Source: Christensenella sp. UBA4636 (GTDB lineage: Bacteria; Bacillota; Clostridia; Christensenellales; Borkfalkiaceae). From it: a stretch of DNA of 64,000 nt. Below are positions 16,371 through 24,802 of this stretch, piece by piece. The position numbers were made by a program, and so were the translations under genes. The stretch is from NCBI GenBank assembly GCA_002405915.1, contig DHMS01000031.1:6593-70592 (forward strand), written 5' to 3'. Each line of letters opens with the position of its first letter. The stretch's first letter is position 1. The notes under the pieces were generated by a model. That model was not told the DNA's origin, ran no database searches, and was given only the letters and a program-made list of their open reading frames with translations.

Positions 16371-16889
16371 ATGGCAAGAAACGACAGACCACAGAGAAGA
16401 CCTGAAGAAAAGGACGGTCTTAACAAAAAGCTTATATGCGTAAACCGTATCACCAAGGTTGTTAAAGGCGGTAAAAATTCCCGCTTCGCCGCGCTCGTAG
16501 TAGTAGGCGACGAAAACGGCAGAATCGGTTACGGCATGGGCAAATCCGTAGAAGTTCCGGAAGCTATCGAAAAGGCTTCCGCACAAGCAAGAAAGAACAT
16601 GGTTTCCGTCGCTTTGGTCGGCACGACCATTCCGCACAGCGTCGTAGGTAAGTTCGGCAGAGGTTCCGTAATAATGCTCCCCGCCGAAGAAGGTACCGGC
16701 GTTATCGCGGGCGGTCCCGTCCGTGCGGTAATGGAAGCTTGCGGAATTAAGAATATCAGAACCAAATCTCACGGAACCAACAACCCCATCAACATGGTCA
16801 AGGCCGTAGTCGAGGGTCTGAAGGAACTCAGAACCGCCGAACAGGTTGCCGCGCTTCGCGGTAAAACCGTCGAAGAAATTTTGGGTTAA
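16371..16889 (+). CDS. rpsE: 30S ribosomal protein S5
   Basis: A 172-aa protein in the mRNA entry channel and a fidelity determinant. The N-terminal dsRNA-binding-type domain carries VVKGGKNSRFAALVVVGDENG and the loop GYGMGKSVEVPEAI; the C-terminal domain has AGGPVRAVMEACGI. Located between L18 and L30. Confidence 0.98.
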   Translation: MARNDRPQRRPEEKDGLNKKLICVNRITKVVKGGKNSRFAALVVVGDENGRIGYGMGKSVEVPEAIEKASAQARKNMVSVALVGTTIPHSVVGKFGRGSVIMLPAEEGTGVIAGGPVRAVMEACGIKNIRTKSHGTNNPINMVKAVVEGLKELRTAEQVAALRGKTVEEILG

Positions 16890-16901
16890 GGAGGCTTTAT
16901 T

Positions 16902-17084
16902 ATGGCAGAACAGGTTAAAGTCACACTTATTAAAAGCACCATCGGTTGCTTAAAAGACCAGCAGGCTACCGTAGCTTCGCTCGGACTCACCAAGATTCAT
17001 CAATCCAAGGTTTTCACCATGAACGCAGCCCTCGAAGGCAAACTTACCAAGGTCAGACACCTTGTTAAGGTTGAAAACGTTTAA
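16902..17084 (+). CDS. rpmD: 50S ribosomal protein L30
   Basis: A 60-aa single-domain 50S protein. The sequence VKVTLIKSTIGCLKDQQATV followed by SLGLTKI is the family core. AAGGAGG precedes the start and it is 12 bp after rpsE. Confidence 0.96.
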   Translation: MAEQVKVTLIKSTIGCLKDQQATVASLGLTKIHQSKVFTMNAALEGKLTKVRHLVKVENV

Positions 17085-17095
17085 GAGGTAAAAAA

Positions 17096-17542
17096 ATGAG
17101 ATTAGGTAATTTACAGCCTCAGTTAGGCTCCAGAACTTCCGTTAAAAGAGTCGGAAGAGGTATCGGTTCCGGTACCGGCAAGACCTCCACTAAGGGTCAT
17201 AAAGGACAGTGGGCAAGAAGCGGCGGCGGCGTTCGCCCGGGCTTTGAAGGCGGTCAGATGCCTTTGACCCGTCGTTCCCCGAAACGCGGCTTCAACAATA
17301 ACTTCAGAAAAGTTTACGCCACCGTCAACGTAGGTATGCTCAACGGATTCGAAGCTAACTCCGTAATCGATTACGACGTATTGTACGGAGAAGGTCTTAT
17401 CAAAGAGACCAAAAACGCTATCGGTCTTAAGGTTTTGGGCGACGGCGAACTCAAAGTAGCTCTCACCGTTAAGGCTAAGGCTTTCTCGGCTTCCGCAAAA
17501 GAAGCTATCGAAAAAGCCGGCGGCACCGTCGAAATCCTTTAA
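17096..17542 (+). CDS. rplO: 50S ribosomal protein L15
   Basis: A 148-aa late-assembly 50S protein. The Gly/Arg-rich N-terminus (KRVGRGIGSGTGKTSTKGHK) threads through rRNA; the globular C-terminal domain ends with KAGGTVEIL. Directly upstream of secY, as in other Firmicutes. Confidence 0.97.
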   Translation: MRLGNLQPQLGSRTSVKRVGRGIGSGTGKTSTKGHKGQWARSGGGVRPGFEGGQMPLTRRSPKRGFNNNFRKVYATVNVGMLNGFEANSVIDYDVLYGEGLIKETKNAIGLKVLGDGELKVALTVKAKAFSASAKEAIEKAGGTVEIL

Positions 17543-17563
17543 CGAGCTTCTTAAAAGCGGAGG

Positions 17564-18889
17564 GTGAAAATGTTTCAGACATTAAAAAATGCCTTTAAGG
17601 TAAAAGAAATCAGAGTAAAGATTTGGATGACTCTACTTTTTATTCTGATTTACAGATTAGGTTGCTACATTCCCGTCCCGGGTATCGGCGGCGAACTCAT
17701 TTCGAGTGCGGAACTCAACAAGGTTTCGTACCTCGGCATTATGAGTATGATGACCGGCGGCTCGTTGGCGAACGGCACCTGGCTCGCTATGGGTATCAGC
17801 CCTTATATCAACGCTTCCATTATCATTCAGCTTTTAACGGTTGCTATCCCCACGCTCGAAAGAATTTCGAAAACGGGTGAAGAAGGTCAAAAGAAAATCA
17901 ACAATATGACGAGAATCGGCGCGCTTTTGCTTGCGGTTATCCAGTCTATCGGTATTCTTCTTTCCTTCAATACGTCGATTAAGGAAGGCACGGACACCGC
18001 TCTGTCCCTTTCCGAACTTTTGGGCAATCAGGTATGGCTTGCGTACGCTCTCGTAGTTATCGTTTACGCTTCCGGCGCGTTGGTAACCGTCTGGATTGGC
18101 GAAAGAATTACGGAATACGGCGTATCCAACGGTATTTCCATTCTTATCTTCGTAGGTATCCTCTCCACCGCGGGTCAGTACTTCATTTCTATGATAACTA
18201 CTACTTTCGGTAACGGCGGTAACCTCGTTGAATTCTGGAAGTTAATCGGCTATATAGTCGCTCTCGTCGTTATCTTCGGCGGAATCGTCTGGGTCGAACT
18301 TGCGGAAAGAAGAATTCCCGTTCAGTACGCAAAGCAAGTCAAGGGCAGAAAAATGTACGGCGGTCAGTCTACCGTTATCCCCATCAAAGTGAACGCGAAC
18401 GGCGTTATGCCGCTCATCTTCGCTTTCTCCATCCTTTCTTTCCCGGAACTCATCATGACGATGTTCTGGCCGAATAGCAACGCTACTCAGTGGTGGCAGC
18501 AGTGGATGGGAACTCAGTCGTGGGTTTACATGGTAGTGTTGTGCTTGCTCATACTCTTCTTCGCGTTCTTCTATTCTCAAATTCAGTTCAACGCGGAGGA
18601 TATTTCCAAGACGATACAGTCGAACGGCGGTTACATTTTAGGCTACCGTCCCGGCAGACCGACGATGGAATATCTCAACAAAGTACAAAAGAGGATCACG
18701 CTTTTCGGCGCGATATTCCTTGCGATTATGGCGCTTGTACCGTCTATAATCTTCAGGCTTATAGACCCGGGTACGTCGTCCGTGTTCAGCGCAACGGGTA
18801 TGCTTATCTGCGTTTCCGTAGCACTTGAATTCAACACCGCGCTCGAATCGCAAGTTATGATGAAAAATTACAAAGGCTTCCTTAAGTAA
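17564..18889 (+). CDS. secY: Preprotein translocase subunit SecY
   Basis: A 441-aa integral membrane protein forming the Sec channel with SecE and SecG. Ten hydrophobic segments are visible, including LLFILIYRLGCYIPVPGI near the N-terminus. Cytoplasmic loop signatures RRIPVQYAKQ and YILGYRPGRPT are intact. GGAGGGTG precedes the ATG. It sits between rplO and adk in the spc operon. Confidence 0.98.
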   Translation: MKMFQTLKNAFKVKEIRVKIWMTLLFILIYRLGCYIPVPGIGGELISSAELNKVSYLGIMSMMTGGSLANGTWLAMGISPYINASIIIQLLTVAIPTLERISKTGEEGQKKINNMTRIGALLLAVIQSIGILLSFNTSIKEGTDTALSLSELLGNQVWLAYALVVIVYASGALVTVWIGERITEYGVSNGISILIFVGILSTAGQYFISMITTTFGNGGNLVEFWKLIGYIVALVVIFGGIVWVELAERRIPVQYAKQVKGRKMYGGQSTVIPIKVNANGVMPLIFAFSILSFPELIMTMFWPNSNATQWWQQWMGTQSWVYMVVLCLLILFFAFFYSQIQFNAEDISKTIQSNGGYILGYRPGRPTMEYLNKVQKRITLFGAIFLAIMALVPSIIFRLIDPGTSSVFSATGMLICVSVALEFNTALESQVMMKNYKGFLK

Positions 18890-18916
18890 TAGCTAAGTAA
18901 TTTTTTAAAGGATTTT

Positions 18917-19537
18917 ATGAATATAGTTTTATTGGGCGCGCCCGGCGCCGGCAAAGGAACCCAGGCTACCGCTATCTGCGAAAAGTACGGTATACCGCAC
19001 ATTTCCACCGGCGATATATTCAGAAAAAACATTAAAGAAAGGACACCTATCGGTATAGTCGCAAAAGGCTATATCGATAGAGGTCAACTCGTTCCCGACG
19101 AAGTTACCGAAGAAATCGTCAAAGCTCGTATCGAAGAGGAAGATTGCAAAAACGGCTTCCTTTTGGACGGCTTTCCGAGAACGGTAGCGCAAGCAGAGGC
19201 TCTCGCCGGGATAACCGTTATCGACGCCGTAATAGACATTCACGTTCCGCTTGAAAGACTTATGAAAAGGCTTACGGGCAGACGGGTTTGCAAAGATTGC
19301 GGAGAATCGTATCACGTTGATTTTTTAGGCGGCAAAGACACTTGCGAAAAGTGCAACGGTCAGCTTATTCACCGCGATGACGACACCGAAGAAACGGTAA
19401 CAAAAAGACTTGCAGTTTACACCGACCAAACTGCTCCGTTAATCGATTATTATCGCGAAAAAGGGCTTTTAATCAAAATCGACGGCGACAAAGCCGTAGA
19501 CGAAGTAGCAAAGCAAATTTTCGAGGTGCTTAAATGA
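18917..19537 (+). CDS. adk: Adenylate kinase
   Basis: A 206-aa enzyme interconverting AMP + ATP and 2 ADP. It has the P-loop GAPGAGKGTQA (residues 7-17), the AMP-binding STGDIFR, the DGFPRT motif, and a zinc-type LID with four cysteines (CKDC ... CEKC), typical of Gram-positive long adenylate kinases. Its stop overlaps the map start (ATGA). A weak AAAGGA site precedes it. Confidence 0.98.
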   Translation: MNIVLLGAPGAGKGTQATAICEKYGIPHISTGDIFRKNIKERTPIGIVAKGYIDRGQLVPDEVTEEIVKARIEEEDCKNGFLLDGFPRTVAQAEALAGITVIDAVIDIHVPLERLMKRLTGRRVCKDCGESYHVDFLGGKDTCEKCNGQLIHRDDDTEETVTKRLAVYTDQTAPLIDYYREKGLLIKIDGDKAVDEVAKQIFEVLK

Positions 19538-20271
19538 TTCATATAAAAAGCAACGAAGAAATCGAAAAAATGAGAAAAGCCGGTAAGGTCGTAGGAGACC
19601 TACTAAAGCTTCTCGAAGAAAAGATACGCCCGGGAATGAGAACGGACGAGCTGGACAAAATAGCGTACGATTACATCGTATCTTGCGGCGCGACTCCATC
19701 TTTCTTAGGTTACGGCGGATTTCCCGCAAGTATTTGCGTATCGATCGACGAACAAGTAGTACACGGCTTTCCGTCGGAGCGAAGAATAAAAGAAGGCGAA
19801 ATCGTCAGCGTTGACGTAGGCGCGGTTTTAGACGGCTACAACGGCGACGCGGCGAGAAGCTTTTACGTCGGCAGCATATCACCCGAAAAGAAAAAGCTCA
19901 TTGACGTTACCAGAGAGTGTTTTTTCAAAGGGGTAGAAACTGTTATGGAAGGCAGCGCGCTCGGTGATATCGGCGCGGCGGTCCAAGCCCATGCGGAATC
20001 CAACGGATTCTCCGTCGTAAGGGATATGGTAGGACACGGTATCGGCAGAGAAATGCACGAGGACCCGTCCGTTCCCAATTACGGCAAAAAAGGCGTAGGC
20101 GTAAGACTTAAAAAAGGTATGTGTATCGCTATCGAACCGATGATAAACATGGGCGACTGGCGCGTAATAATCGACGGCTGGAAGTGCGTCACAAAAGACG
20201 GCTTACCCTCGGCGCATTATGAAAACACCATTGCTCTCACGGACAACGGCGTAGAGATACTTACTCTTTAA
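19534..20271 (+). CDS. map: Methionine aminopeptidase, type I
   Basis: A 245-aa metalloenzyme that removes the initiator methionine from nascent proteins. Metal ligands lie in SVDVGAVLDGYNGDAARSF (two Asp), GHGIGREMHEDP (His), AIEPMIN (Glu) and a final Glu near the C-terminus (HYENTIAL). Type Ia: no N-terminal zinc finger extension. Translation is coupled to adk by a 4-bp overlap. Confidence 0.97.
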   Translation: MIHIKSNEEIEKMRKAGKVVGDLLKLLEEKIRPGMRTDELDKIAYDYIVSCGATPSFLGYGGFPASICVSIDEQVVHGFPSERRIKEGEIVSVDVGAVLDGYNGDAARSFYVGSISPEKKKLIDVTRECFFKGVETVMEGSALGDIGAAVQAHAESNGFSVVRDMVGHGIGREMHEDPSVPNYGKKGVGVRLKKGMCIAIEPMINMGDWRVIIDGWKCVTKDGLPSAHYENTIALTDNGVEILTL

Positions 20272-20292
20272 AAATAAATCGGAGGAATATTT

Positions 20293-20514
20293 GTGTCTAA
20301 GAACGACGTAATCGAGGCAGAAGGCGTTATTTTGGAAGCCCTGCCGAACGCAACGTTTAAGGTTAAGCTTTCCAACGGGTACGTCATCACGGCGTATATA
20401 TCCGGGAAACTGAGAATGAACTTTATCAAGATTATTCCGGGCGACTCGGTTAAGCTGGAAATGAGTCCTTATGATTTGACAAAGGGCAGAATAGTCTGGC
20501 GCAGCAAATCCTAA
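20293..20514 (+). CDS. infA: Translation initiation factor IF-1
   Basis: A 73-aa OB-fold protein binding the 30S A site during initiation. Blocks EAEGVILEALPNATFKVKL, ISGKLRMNFI and GDSVKLEMSPYDLTKGRI are clear. The start is GTG at 20293, 8 bases after GGAGG. It begins MSKND and is otherwise of normal length. Confidence 0.96.
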   Translation: MSKNDVIEAEGVILEALPNATFKVKLSNGYVITAYISGKLRMNFIKIIPGDSVKLEMSPYDLTKGRIVWRSKS

Positions 20515-20553
20515 AAAATAACAGTTTAAAAATTCAAACGGAGGAATTAAAAA

Positions 20554-20670
20554 ATGAAAGTTAGACCGTCAGTTAAGCCAATGTGCGACAAATGCAAGGT
20601 TATCAAGAGAGAAGGCAAGGTAATGGTCATCTGCTCTAAGAACAAGAGCCACAAGCAGAGACAAGGCTAA
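20554..20670 (+). CDS. rpmJ: 50S ribosomal protein L36, zinc-binding
   Basis: A 38-aa protein, MKVRPSVKPMC-DKC start, with the C-x2-C-x12-C zinc site and a later histidine, i.e. the C+ form. CGGAGG at 20539-20544 lies just before the ATG. It is in the canonical place between infA and rpsM. Confidence 0.96.
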   Translation: MKVRPSVKPMCDKCKVIKREGKVMVICSKNKSHKQRQG

Positions 20671-20785
20671 ACGACTACTAATTATCGCCGTTTAATCGTA
20701 CCATTCCATACGTTAAGCGCGGTAATATTATAATATAGAAAATCCATTTTCATATTTTTTACATTTTTTGGAGGAACAGAAAAAA

Positions 20786-21163
20786 ATGGCACGTATTTCC
20801 GGTGTAGATTTACCGAGAGATAAGCGAGTTGAGATCGGCATTACCTATATTTACGGTATCGGCAGACCCACCGCGACTAAGATTTGTAAGGAAACGGGCG
20901 TCAATCCCGACACGAGAGTTAAGGATTTGACCGAAGAAGACGTTTCGAAGCTCAGAGAATACATCGAACATCACATTCACGTAGAAGGCGAATTAAGGTC
21001 CGAGATATCCATGAATATCAAAAGACTTATCGAAATCGGCAGCTACCGCGGTGTTCGTCACAGAAAGAACTTGCCCGTAAGAGGTCAGAGTTCCAAGAGA
21101 AACGCCAGGACCAGAAAGGGTCCCCGCCGCACCGTCGCTAAAAAGAAGACGGCAAGCAAGTAA
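20786..21163 (+). CDS. rpsM: 30S ribosomal protein S13
   Basis: A 125-aa head protein that contacts S19 and P-site tRNA. It has ARISGVDLPRDKRVEIGLT-like N-terminus (MARISGVDLPRDKRVEIGIT) and the basic tail RGQSSKRNARTRKGPRRTV. The ATG at 20786 is chosen because GGAGG (20770-20774) is correctly spaced for it; six extra upstream residues would overlap the ribosome site. The 115-bp gap after rpmJ is A/T-rich with no clear promoter. Confidence 0.97.
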   Translation: MARISGVDLPRDKRVEIGITYIYGIGRPTATKICKETGVNPDTRVKDLTEEDVSKLREYIEHHIHVEGELRSEISMNIKRLIEIGSYRGVRHRKNLPVRGQSSKRNARTRKGPRRTVAKKKTASK

Positions 21164-21178
21164 GGAGGATAACTTTTA

Positions 21179-21574
21179 ATGGCACCACAAGCTAAAAAAG
21201 TCGTAAAAAGACGTAGAGAACTTAAGAAGATTGACAAAGGTCAAGTCCACATCAAATCTTCTTTCAATAACACGATTATCACTATCACCGACGTAAACGG
21301 CAACGCAATCTCCCATTGCTCCGCCGGCGCGCTCGGCTTCCGCGGTTCGAGAAAGTCCACTCCGTTCGCTGCTCAGCAGGCTTGCGAACAGGCGGCGAGA
21401 GCGGCTATGGAACACGGTCTTCGTTCGGTAGAAGTATTCGTTAAGGGACCGGGACAGGGCAGAGAATCCGCTATCCGCGCGCTCGGCGTATGCGGTATAG
21501 AAGTCACCCTCATTCAGGACGTTTCCCCCATTCCCCACAACGGATGCCGTCCTCCCAAACGTCGTAGAGTATAA
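21179..21574 (+). CDS. rpsK: 30S ribosomal protein S11
   Basis: A 131-aa platform protein that helps form the Shine-Dalgarno binding cleft. Blocks GQVHIKSSFNNTIITITD, GFRGSRKSTPFAAQ and PIPHNGCRPPKRRRV are all canonical. AAGGAGG precedes the start. Confidence 0.98.
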   Translation: MAPQAKKVVKRRRELKKIDKGQVHIKSSFNNTIITITDVNGNAISHCSAGALGFRGSRKSTPFAAQQACEQAARAAMEHGLRSVEVFVKGPGQGRESAIRALGVCGIEVTLIQDVSPIPHNGCRPPKRRRV

Positions 21575-21588
21575 GGAGTTAGGTTATT

Positions 21589-22215
21589 ATGGCTAAATAT
21601 ACAGAATCCAAATGCCGTCTTTGCAGACGCGAAGGCGCAAAATTGTTCTTAAAGGGCGACAGATGCTACAAAACGACCTGCCCCTTTGAAAGAAGACCCG
21701 TCGCTCCGGGCGTACACGCCGGCGGCAGACGTAAGGTTTCCGAATACGGTATGCAGCTTCGCGAAAAGCAAAAGACGAAGAGAATTTACGGCGTACTCGA
21801 AGGTCAGTTCAGAGCTTACTACGAGAAAGCCGATAGAATGAAAGGCATCACCGGTGAAAACATGCTCTCTCTTCTCGAACGCCGTTTAGACAACATCGTA
21901 TTTAGAATGGGCATCGCGGCTTCCCGCAGCCAGGCTCGTCAGCTCGTAACGCACGCTCACTTCACCGTTAACGGCAAAAACGTCGATATCGCTTCCTATC
22001 AGGTTAACGCGGGCGACGTAATCGCGGTTAAGGAAAGCAAAAAGGACAACAAATACTTCACCGCGCTCAAAGGTCTTACTAAGAACGCTTCTATGCCTAA
22101 GTGGGTTGATTTCGACCCTGAAACACTTACCGGAAAGGTCATTGCGCTTCCGACGAGAGAGGACGTTGATTCTCAGATTGCGGAACACATGATCGTCGAG
22201 TTGTATTCTAAGTAA
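21589..22215 (+). CDS. rpsD: 30S ribosomal protein S4, zinc-finger form
   Basis: A 208-aa primary 16S-binding protein. The N-terminus carries a four-cysteine zinc site (CRLC ... C ... C within the first 31 residues), the C+ form. The S4 RNA-binding domain lies at about residues 97-160 (LERRLDNIVFRMGIAASRSQ). In many bacteria S4 represses the alpha operon. AAGGAG precedes the start. Confidence 0.97.
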   Translation: MAKYTESKCRLCRREGAKLFLKGDRCYKTTCPFERRPVAPGVHAGGRRKVSEYGMQLREKQKTKRIYGVLEGQFRAYYEKADRMKGITGENMLSLLERRLDNIVFRMGIAASRSQARQLVTHAHFTVNGKNVDIASYQVNAGDVIAVKESKKDNKYFTALKGLTKNASMPKWVDFDPETLTGKVIALPTREDVDSQIAEHMIVELYSK

Positions 22216-22276
22216 TACGTGAACTCATAAAAGTACCTTATGGTACCTAAAAAAATTAAGAGGAGGTAAGTTTTCT

Positions 22277-23233
22277 ATGATGGAAATAGAAATGCCCAAG
22301 ATAGAGGTTGAAGAGAACGAAGAGAAAAATTATGCCAAGGTAGTCGTGGAGCCGCTCGAAAAAGGCTTCGGTCTTACCTTAGGCAACGCTCTCAGAAGAA
22401 CCTTGCTTTCGTCCCTCCCCGGGGCTGCGGCGCAAGGGCTTAAATTCGCGTCTTCGCTCGGCGTAAAGCACGAGTTCTCCACCATTCCCGGTGTTAAGGA
22501 AGACGTTACCGAAATAATCTTAAACGTTAAGGAAATCGCTTTCAAAACGATAAGCAGCGACCCCGCTTTCAAAGAGGTCGTTTCGATAAGAAAGAAAGGT
22601 CCTTGCGTGGTTACCGCCGCCGATATCGAATTGCCCGCGGACATCGAGGTCTTAAACCCCGAAGCATTCATTTGCACCGTAGGCGACGACGGAATATTCG
22701 ACGTTGAGATAACCATCGGCAGAGGCAGAGGTTATAAGAACGCAGACGCTAACAAGACGGGCGAAATCGATTACATTCCTATCGATTCTAAGTACGCTCC
22801 CGTCAAAAAAGTCAGCTACGGCGTTGAAAATACCCGCGTAGGACAAAGAACGGACTTTGACAAGCTTATACTTGAAGTGTGGACCAACGGCGCATTTACC
22901 GGCAGAGAAATCATTTCTCTCGCGGCAAAAATTCTCGAAGAACACATTCATATCTTCGTAGGCTTAAGCGACACGATGAGCGGCTTCGACATTTTACGTC
23001 AGCAGCCGACCGATCCGCTGCCCAGAATACTTGAAATGAGCATTGAAGAAATGGACCTCTCCGTCCGTTCTTACAACTGCTTGAAACGCGCTAACATTCA
23101 CACCGTTGAAGATTTAACAAAAAAGACAGAAGACGATATGCTGAAAGTCAGAAATCTCGGCAAAAAGTCGCTTGACGAAGTTATCCTCAAGCTTGCCAGC
23201 TACGGCTTATCGCTCAAAGAACAGGAGGATTAA
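22277..23233 (+). CDS. rpoA: DNA-directed RNA polymerase subunit alpha
   Basis: A 318-aa subunit whose dimer scaffolds RNA polymerase. The N-terminal domain (about 1-230) has GFGLTLGNALRRTLLSSLPG. The C-terminal domain (about 250-318), with LSVRSYNCLKRANIHTVEDL and NLGKKSLDEV, binds UP elements and activators. AGAGGAGG lies upstream; the first of two adjacent ATGs is used. A small GTACC/GGTAC hairpin sits in the 61-bp gap after rpsD. Confidence 0.98.
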   Translation: MMEIEMPKIEVEENEEKNYAKVVVEPLEKGFGLTLGNALRRTLLSSLPGAAAQGLKFASSLGVKHEFSTIPGVKEDVTEIILNVKEIAFKTISSDPAFKEVVSIRKKGPCVVTAADIELPADIEVLNPEAFICTVGDDGIFDVEITIGRGRGYKNADANKTGEIDYIPIDSKYAPVKKVSYGVENTRVGQRTDFDKLILEVWTNGAFTGREIISLAAKILEEHIHIFVGLSDTMSGFDILRQQPTDPLPRILEMSIEEMDLSVRSYNCLKRANIHTVEDLTKKTEDDMLKVRNLGKKSLDEVILKLASYGLSLKEQED

Positions 23234-23238
23234 GAACA

Positions 23239-23745
23239 ATGCCAAGAAAATTAGGTATGACTGCCACTCAGAGAGTGTCCGTCTTAAAAAATCAGGCAAC
23301 TAAACTTCTCTGGTACGGCAGAATCGAAACGACCGCGCCGAGAGCTAAGGAATTACAGTCTTACGTCGAAAAAATAATCACTACCGCTATCAACTCTTAC
23401 GAAGACACCGTTGAAACGACTGTTACCGTAAAAGACGCTAAGGGTAAAGATACCACTAAGAGGGTTATAAAAGACGGCGTTAAAAAACTTAACGCAAGAA
23501 GAAAAGTTATGTCTCAGCTTCATGAATTCCAGGAAGTTAAGGCTGACGGCGAATCCAACGCTCAGTTCAGAGAAAGAACCAAAGGCATCAACCACCCGGT
23601 AGTTGAAAAGCTCTTTAACGAACTTGCACCCAAGTACGCGCAGAGAGCCGAAGAACTCGGTCAAAAGGGCGGTTACACGAGAATTTATCTTCTCGGAGAA
23701 CGCCGTGGTGACGCTGCCGAAAAGGCAATAATCGAGCTTATCTAA
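23239..23745 (+). CDS. rplQ: 50S ribosomal protein L17 with internal insertion
   Basis: A 168-aa L17; the usual bacterial length is about 113-125. Both ends are canonical: KLGMTATQRVSVLKNQATKL and RIETTAPRAKELQ at the start, and KLFNELAPKY...GGYTRIYLLGERRGDAAEKAIIEL at the end. About 45-50 extra residues fall roughly at 55-115, rich in Lys, Thr, Val and Glu (DTVETTVTVKDAKGKDTTKR). The frame is open and codon use matches the neighbours, so this is a genuine insertion. Last gene of the ribosomal operon. Confidence 0.95.
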   Translation: MPRKLGMTATQRVSVLKNQATKLLWYGRIETTAPRAKELQSYVEKIITTAINSYEDTVETTVTVKDAKGKDTTKRVIKDGVKKLNARRKVMSQLHEFQEVKADGESNAQFRERTKGINHPVVEKLFNELAPKYAQRAEELGQKGGYTRIYLLGERRGDAAEKAIIELI

Positions 23746-23769
23746 GCTAAAAACCCACAAAACACATTT

Positions 23770-23800
23770 AGGCGTAGTTTCATATAATGGCTACGCCTTT
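23770..23800 (+). terminator. Hairpin terminator after rplQ
   Basis: GGCGTAG (23771-23777) pairs with CTACGCC (23791-23797) and is followed by a short T run. It is the likely end of the ribosomal operon, although the T tract is weak and read-through into the next gene is possible. Confidence 0.65.
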
Positions 23801-23822
23801 ACTGTATACAGAGGAGAATATT

Positions 23823-24176
23823 ATGATTGAAAACATTGAAAAAAAGCTTTATGACATAATCGGCAAAAGAATAAAAAGGATAGCGATAGTAACAACAATT
23901 GTATTTTCTATAATATCGGTAATTGCCGGGATTATCATATGTGTTAATCAAGGTTTCGAATATGGTTGGGTATTTATATTTTTATATCCGATTTTGATTT
24001 TGATATCATCATTTGTTCTGTATGGCTTTGGCGAGCTTGTCGATAAAGTTACTAAAATCGAGCAAGTTTTGATTGGTACAAAGCAAAACGATTCCGAAAA
24101 GGAAGAAAAACCTGCCATAGAACAAAGCAGTGATGAAAATGGGGATTCCGCTTCCGAAAACGGAGAAGTTTCCTAA
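23823..24176 (+). CDS. Hypothetical small membrane protein
   Basis: A 117-aa protein of no recognised family. Two hydrophobic segments (about residues 20-42 and 48-70, rich in Ile and Val) predict a membrane hairpin. The C-terminal third is hydrophilic and acidic (SEKEEKPAIEQSSDENGD) and likely cytoplasmic. The ATG at 23823 is chosen for its GAGGAG site. Followed by a strong terminator. Confidence 0.7.
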   Translation: MIENIEKKLYDIIGKRIKRIAIVTTIVFSIISVIAGIIICVNQGFEYGWVFIFLYPILILISSFVLYGFGELVDKVTKIEQVLIGTKQNDSEKEEKPAIEQSSDENGDSASENGEVS

Positions 24177-24219
24177 TATGGTTTTAAAGTTATGCTTATT
24201 TAAGCCACTAAGCAGACGA

Positions 24220-24250
24220 AAAGCCCCGCTTTTTTGAGCGGGGCTTTATC
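24220..24250 (+). terminator. Strong intrinsic terminator
   Basis: AAAGCCCCGCT (24220-24230) pairs with AGCGGGGCTTT (24237-24247) around a short T-rich loop. Confidence 0.85.
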
Positions 24251-24311
24251 ATACTTGCAACCGACTTTTTCTTTAAGAATACACAAATTATTTATTTAAA
24301 GCGTAAGTTTA

Positions 24312-24340
24312 TTGACAAAAACAGCGTAATATAGTAAAAT
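24312..24340 (+). promoter_or_regulatory. Promoter of tRNA-Arg
   Basis: TTGACA (24312-24317), 17 bp, TAAAAT (24335-24340), 12 bp before the mature tRNA 5' end. Confidence 0.85.
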
Positions 24341-24352
24341 ATAATAACAAAT

Positions 24353-24429
24353 GTTCGTGTACCTCAGTAGGATAGAGGGTTCGCCTCCTAAGCGAAACGC
24401 CGCGCGTTCGAATCGCGCCACGAACGCCA
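24353..24429 (+). tRNA. tRNA-Arg (anticodon CCU)
   Basis: The 7-bp acceptor stem GTTCGTG/CACGAAC is complete. The anticodon stem TTCGC/GCGAA holds the loop CTCCTAA, giving anticodon CCU for AGG codons. The T arm has CGCGCGTTCGAATCGCGCC. The CCA end is encoded (24427-24429). Confidence 0.93.
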
Positions 24430-24477
24430 GAATTCCGCGACCTCTGCGGGATATCCTTTATAAAGAGGTTTGAAAAG

Positions 24478-24705
24478 ATGAAAACTTATAAAGTAGTTCC
24501 GTATGCGGCGACGCTCGTTGTCGAAAAAGGCGATAAGGTTCAGGACAAAATCGCAGGATATTTTGACGTTATCAATCAAGAATGCCGTGACGGATGGGAA
24601 TTCCACTCTATGGCACCCGTTTCGGTGACGAGAAAACAGGGCGGTATCAAGAGCGTGGAAGAAGCTTACAACGCGTTTATTTTCGTAAAAGAAATCGCCG
24701 ATTAA
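24478..24705 (+). CDS. DUF4177 domain protein
   Basis: A 75-aa soluble protein that resembles the small DUF4177 family (YKVVPYAA start, then INQECRDGWEFHSMAPVSVTRK). The family has no established function. It lies 48 bp after the tRNA and could share its promoter. An AGAGG site precedes the ATG. Confidence 0.75.
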   Translation: MKTYKVVPYAATLVVEKGDKVQDKIAGYFDVINQECRDGWEFHSMAPVSVTRKQGGIKSVEEAYNAFIFVKEIAD

Positions 24706-24723
24706 CGAAAAGTCCTTTTTTGG

Positions 24724-24753
24724 CACGGAGGGCGAAAGCCCGACCGTGGTTTT
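24724..24753 (+). terminator. Hairpin after the DUF4177 gene
   Basis: CACGG...GGGC-GAAA-GCCC...CCGTG forms a two-part stem with a GNRA-type loop, followed by GTTTTG. Probable but weak terminator. Confidence 0.5.
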
Positions 24754-24802
24754 GTGTTGCTTGAGGATGCGCGGCAAGCTATGCTTGTCGCCTTAATCTT
24801 TT

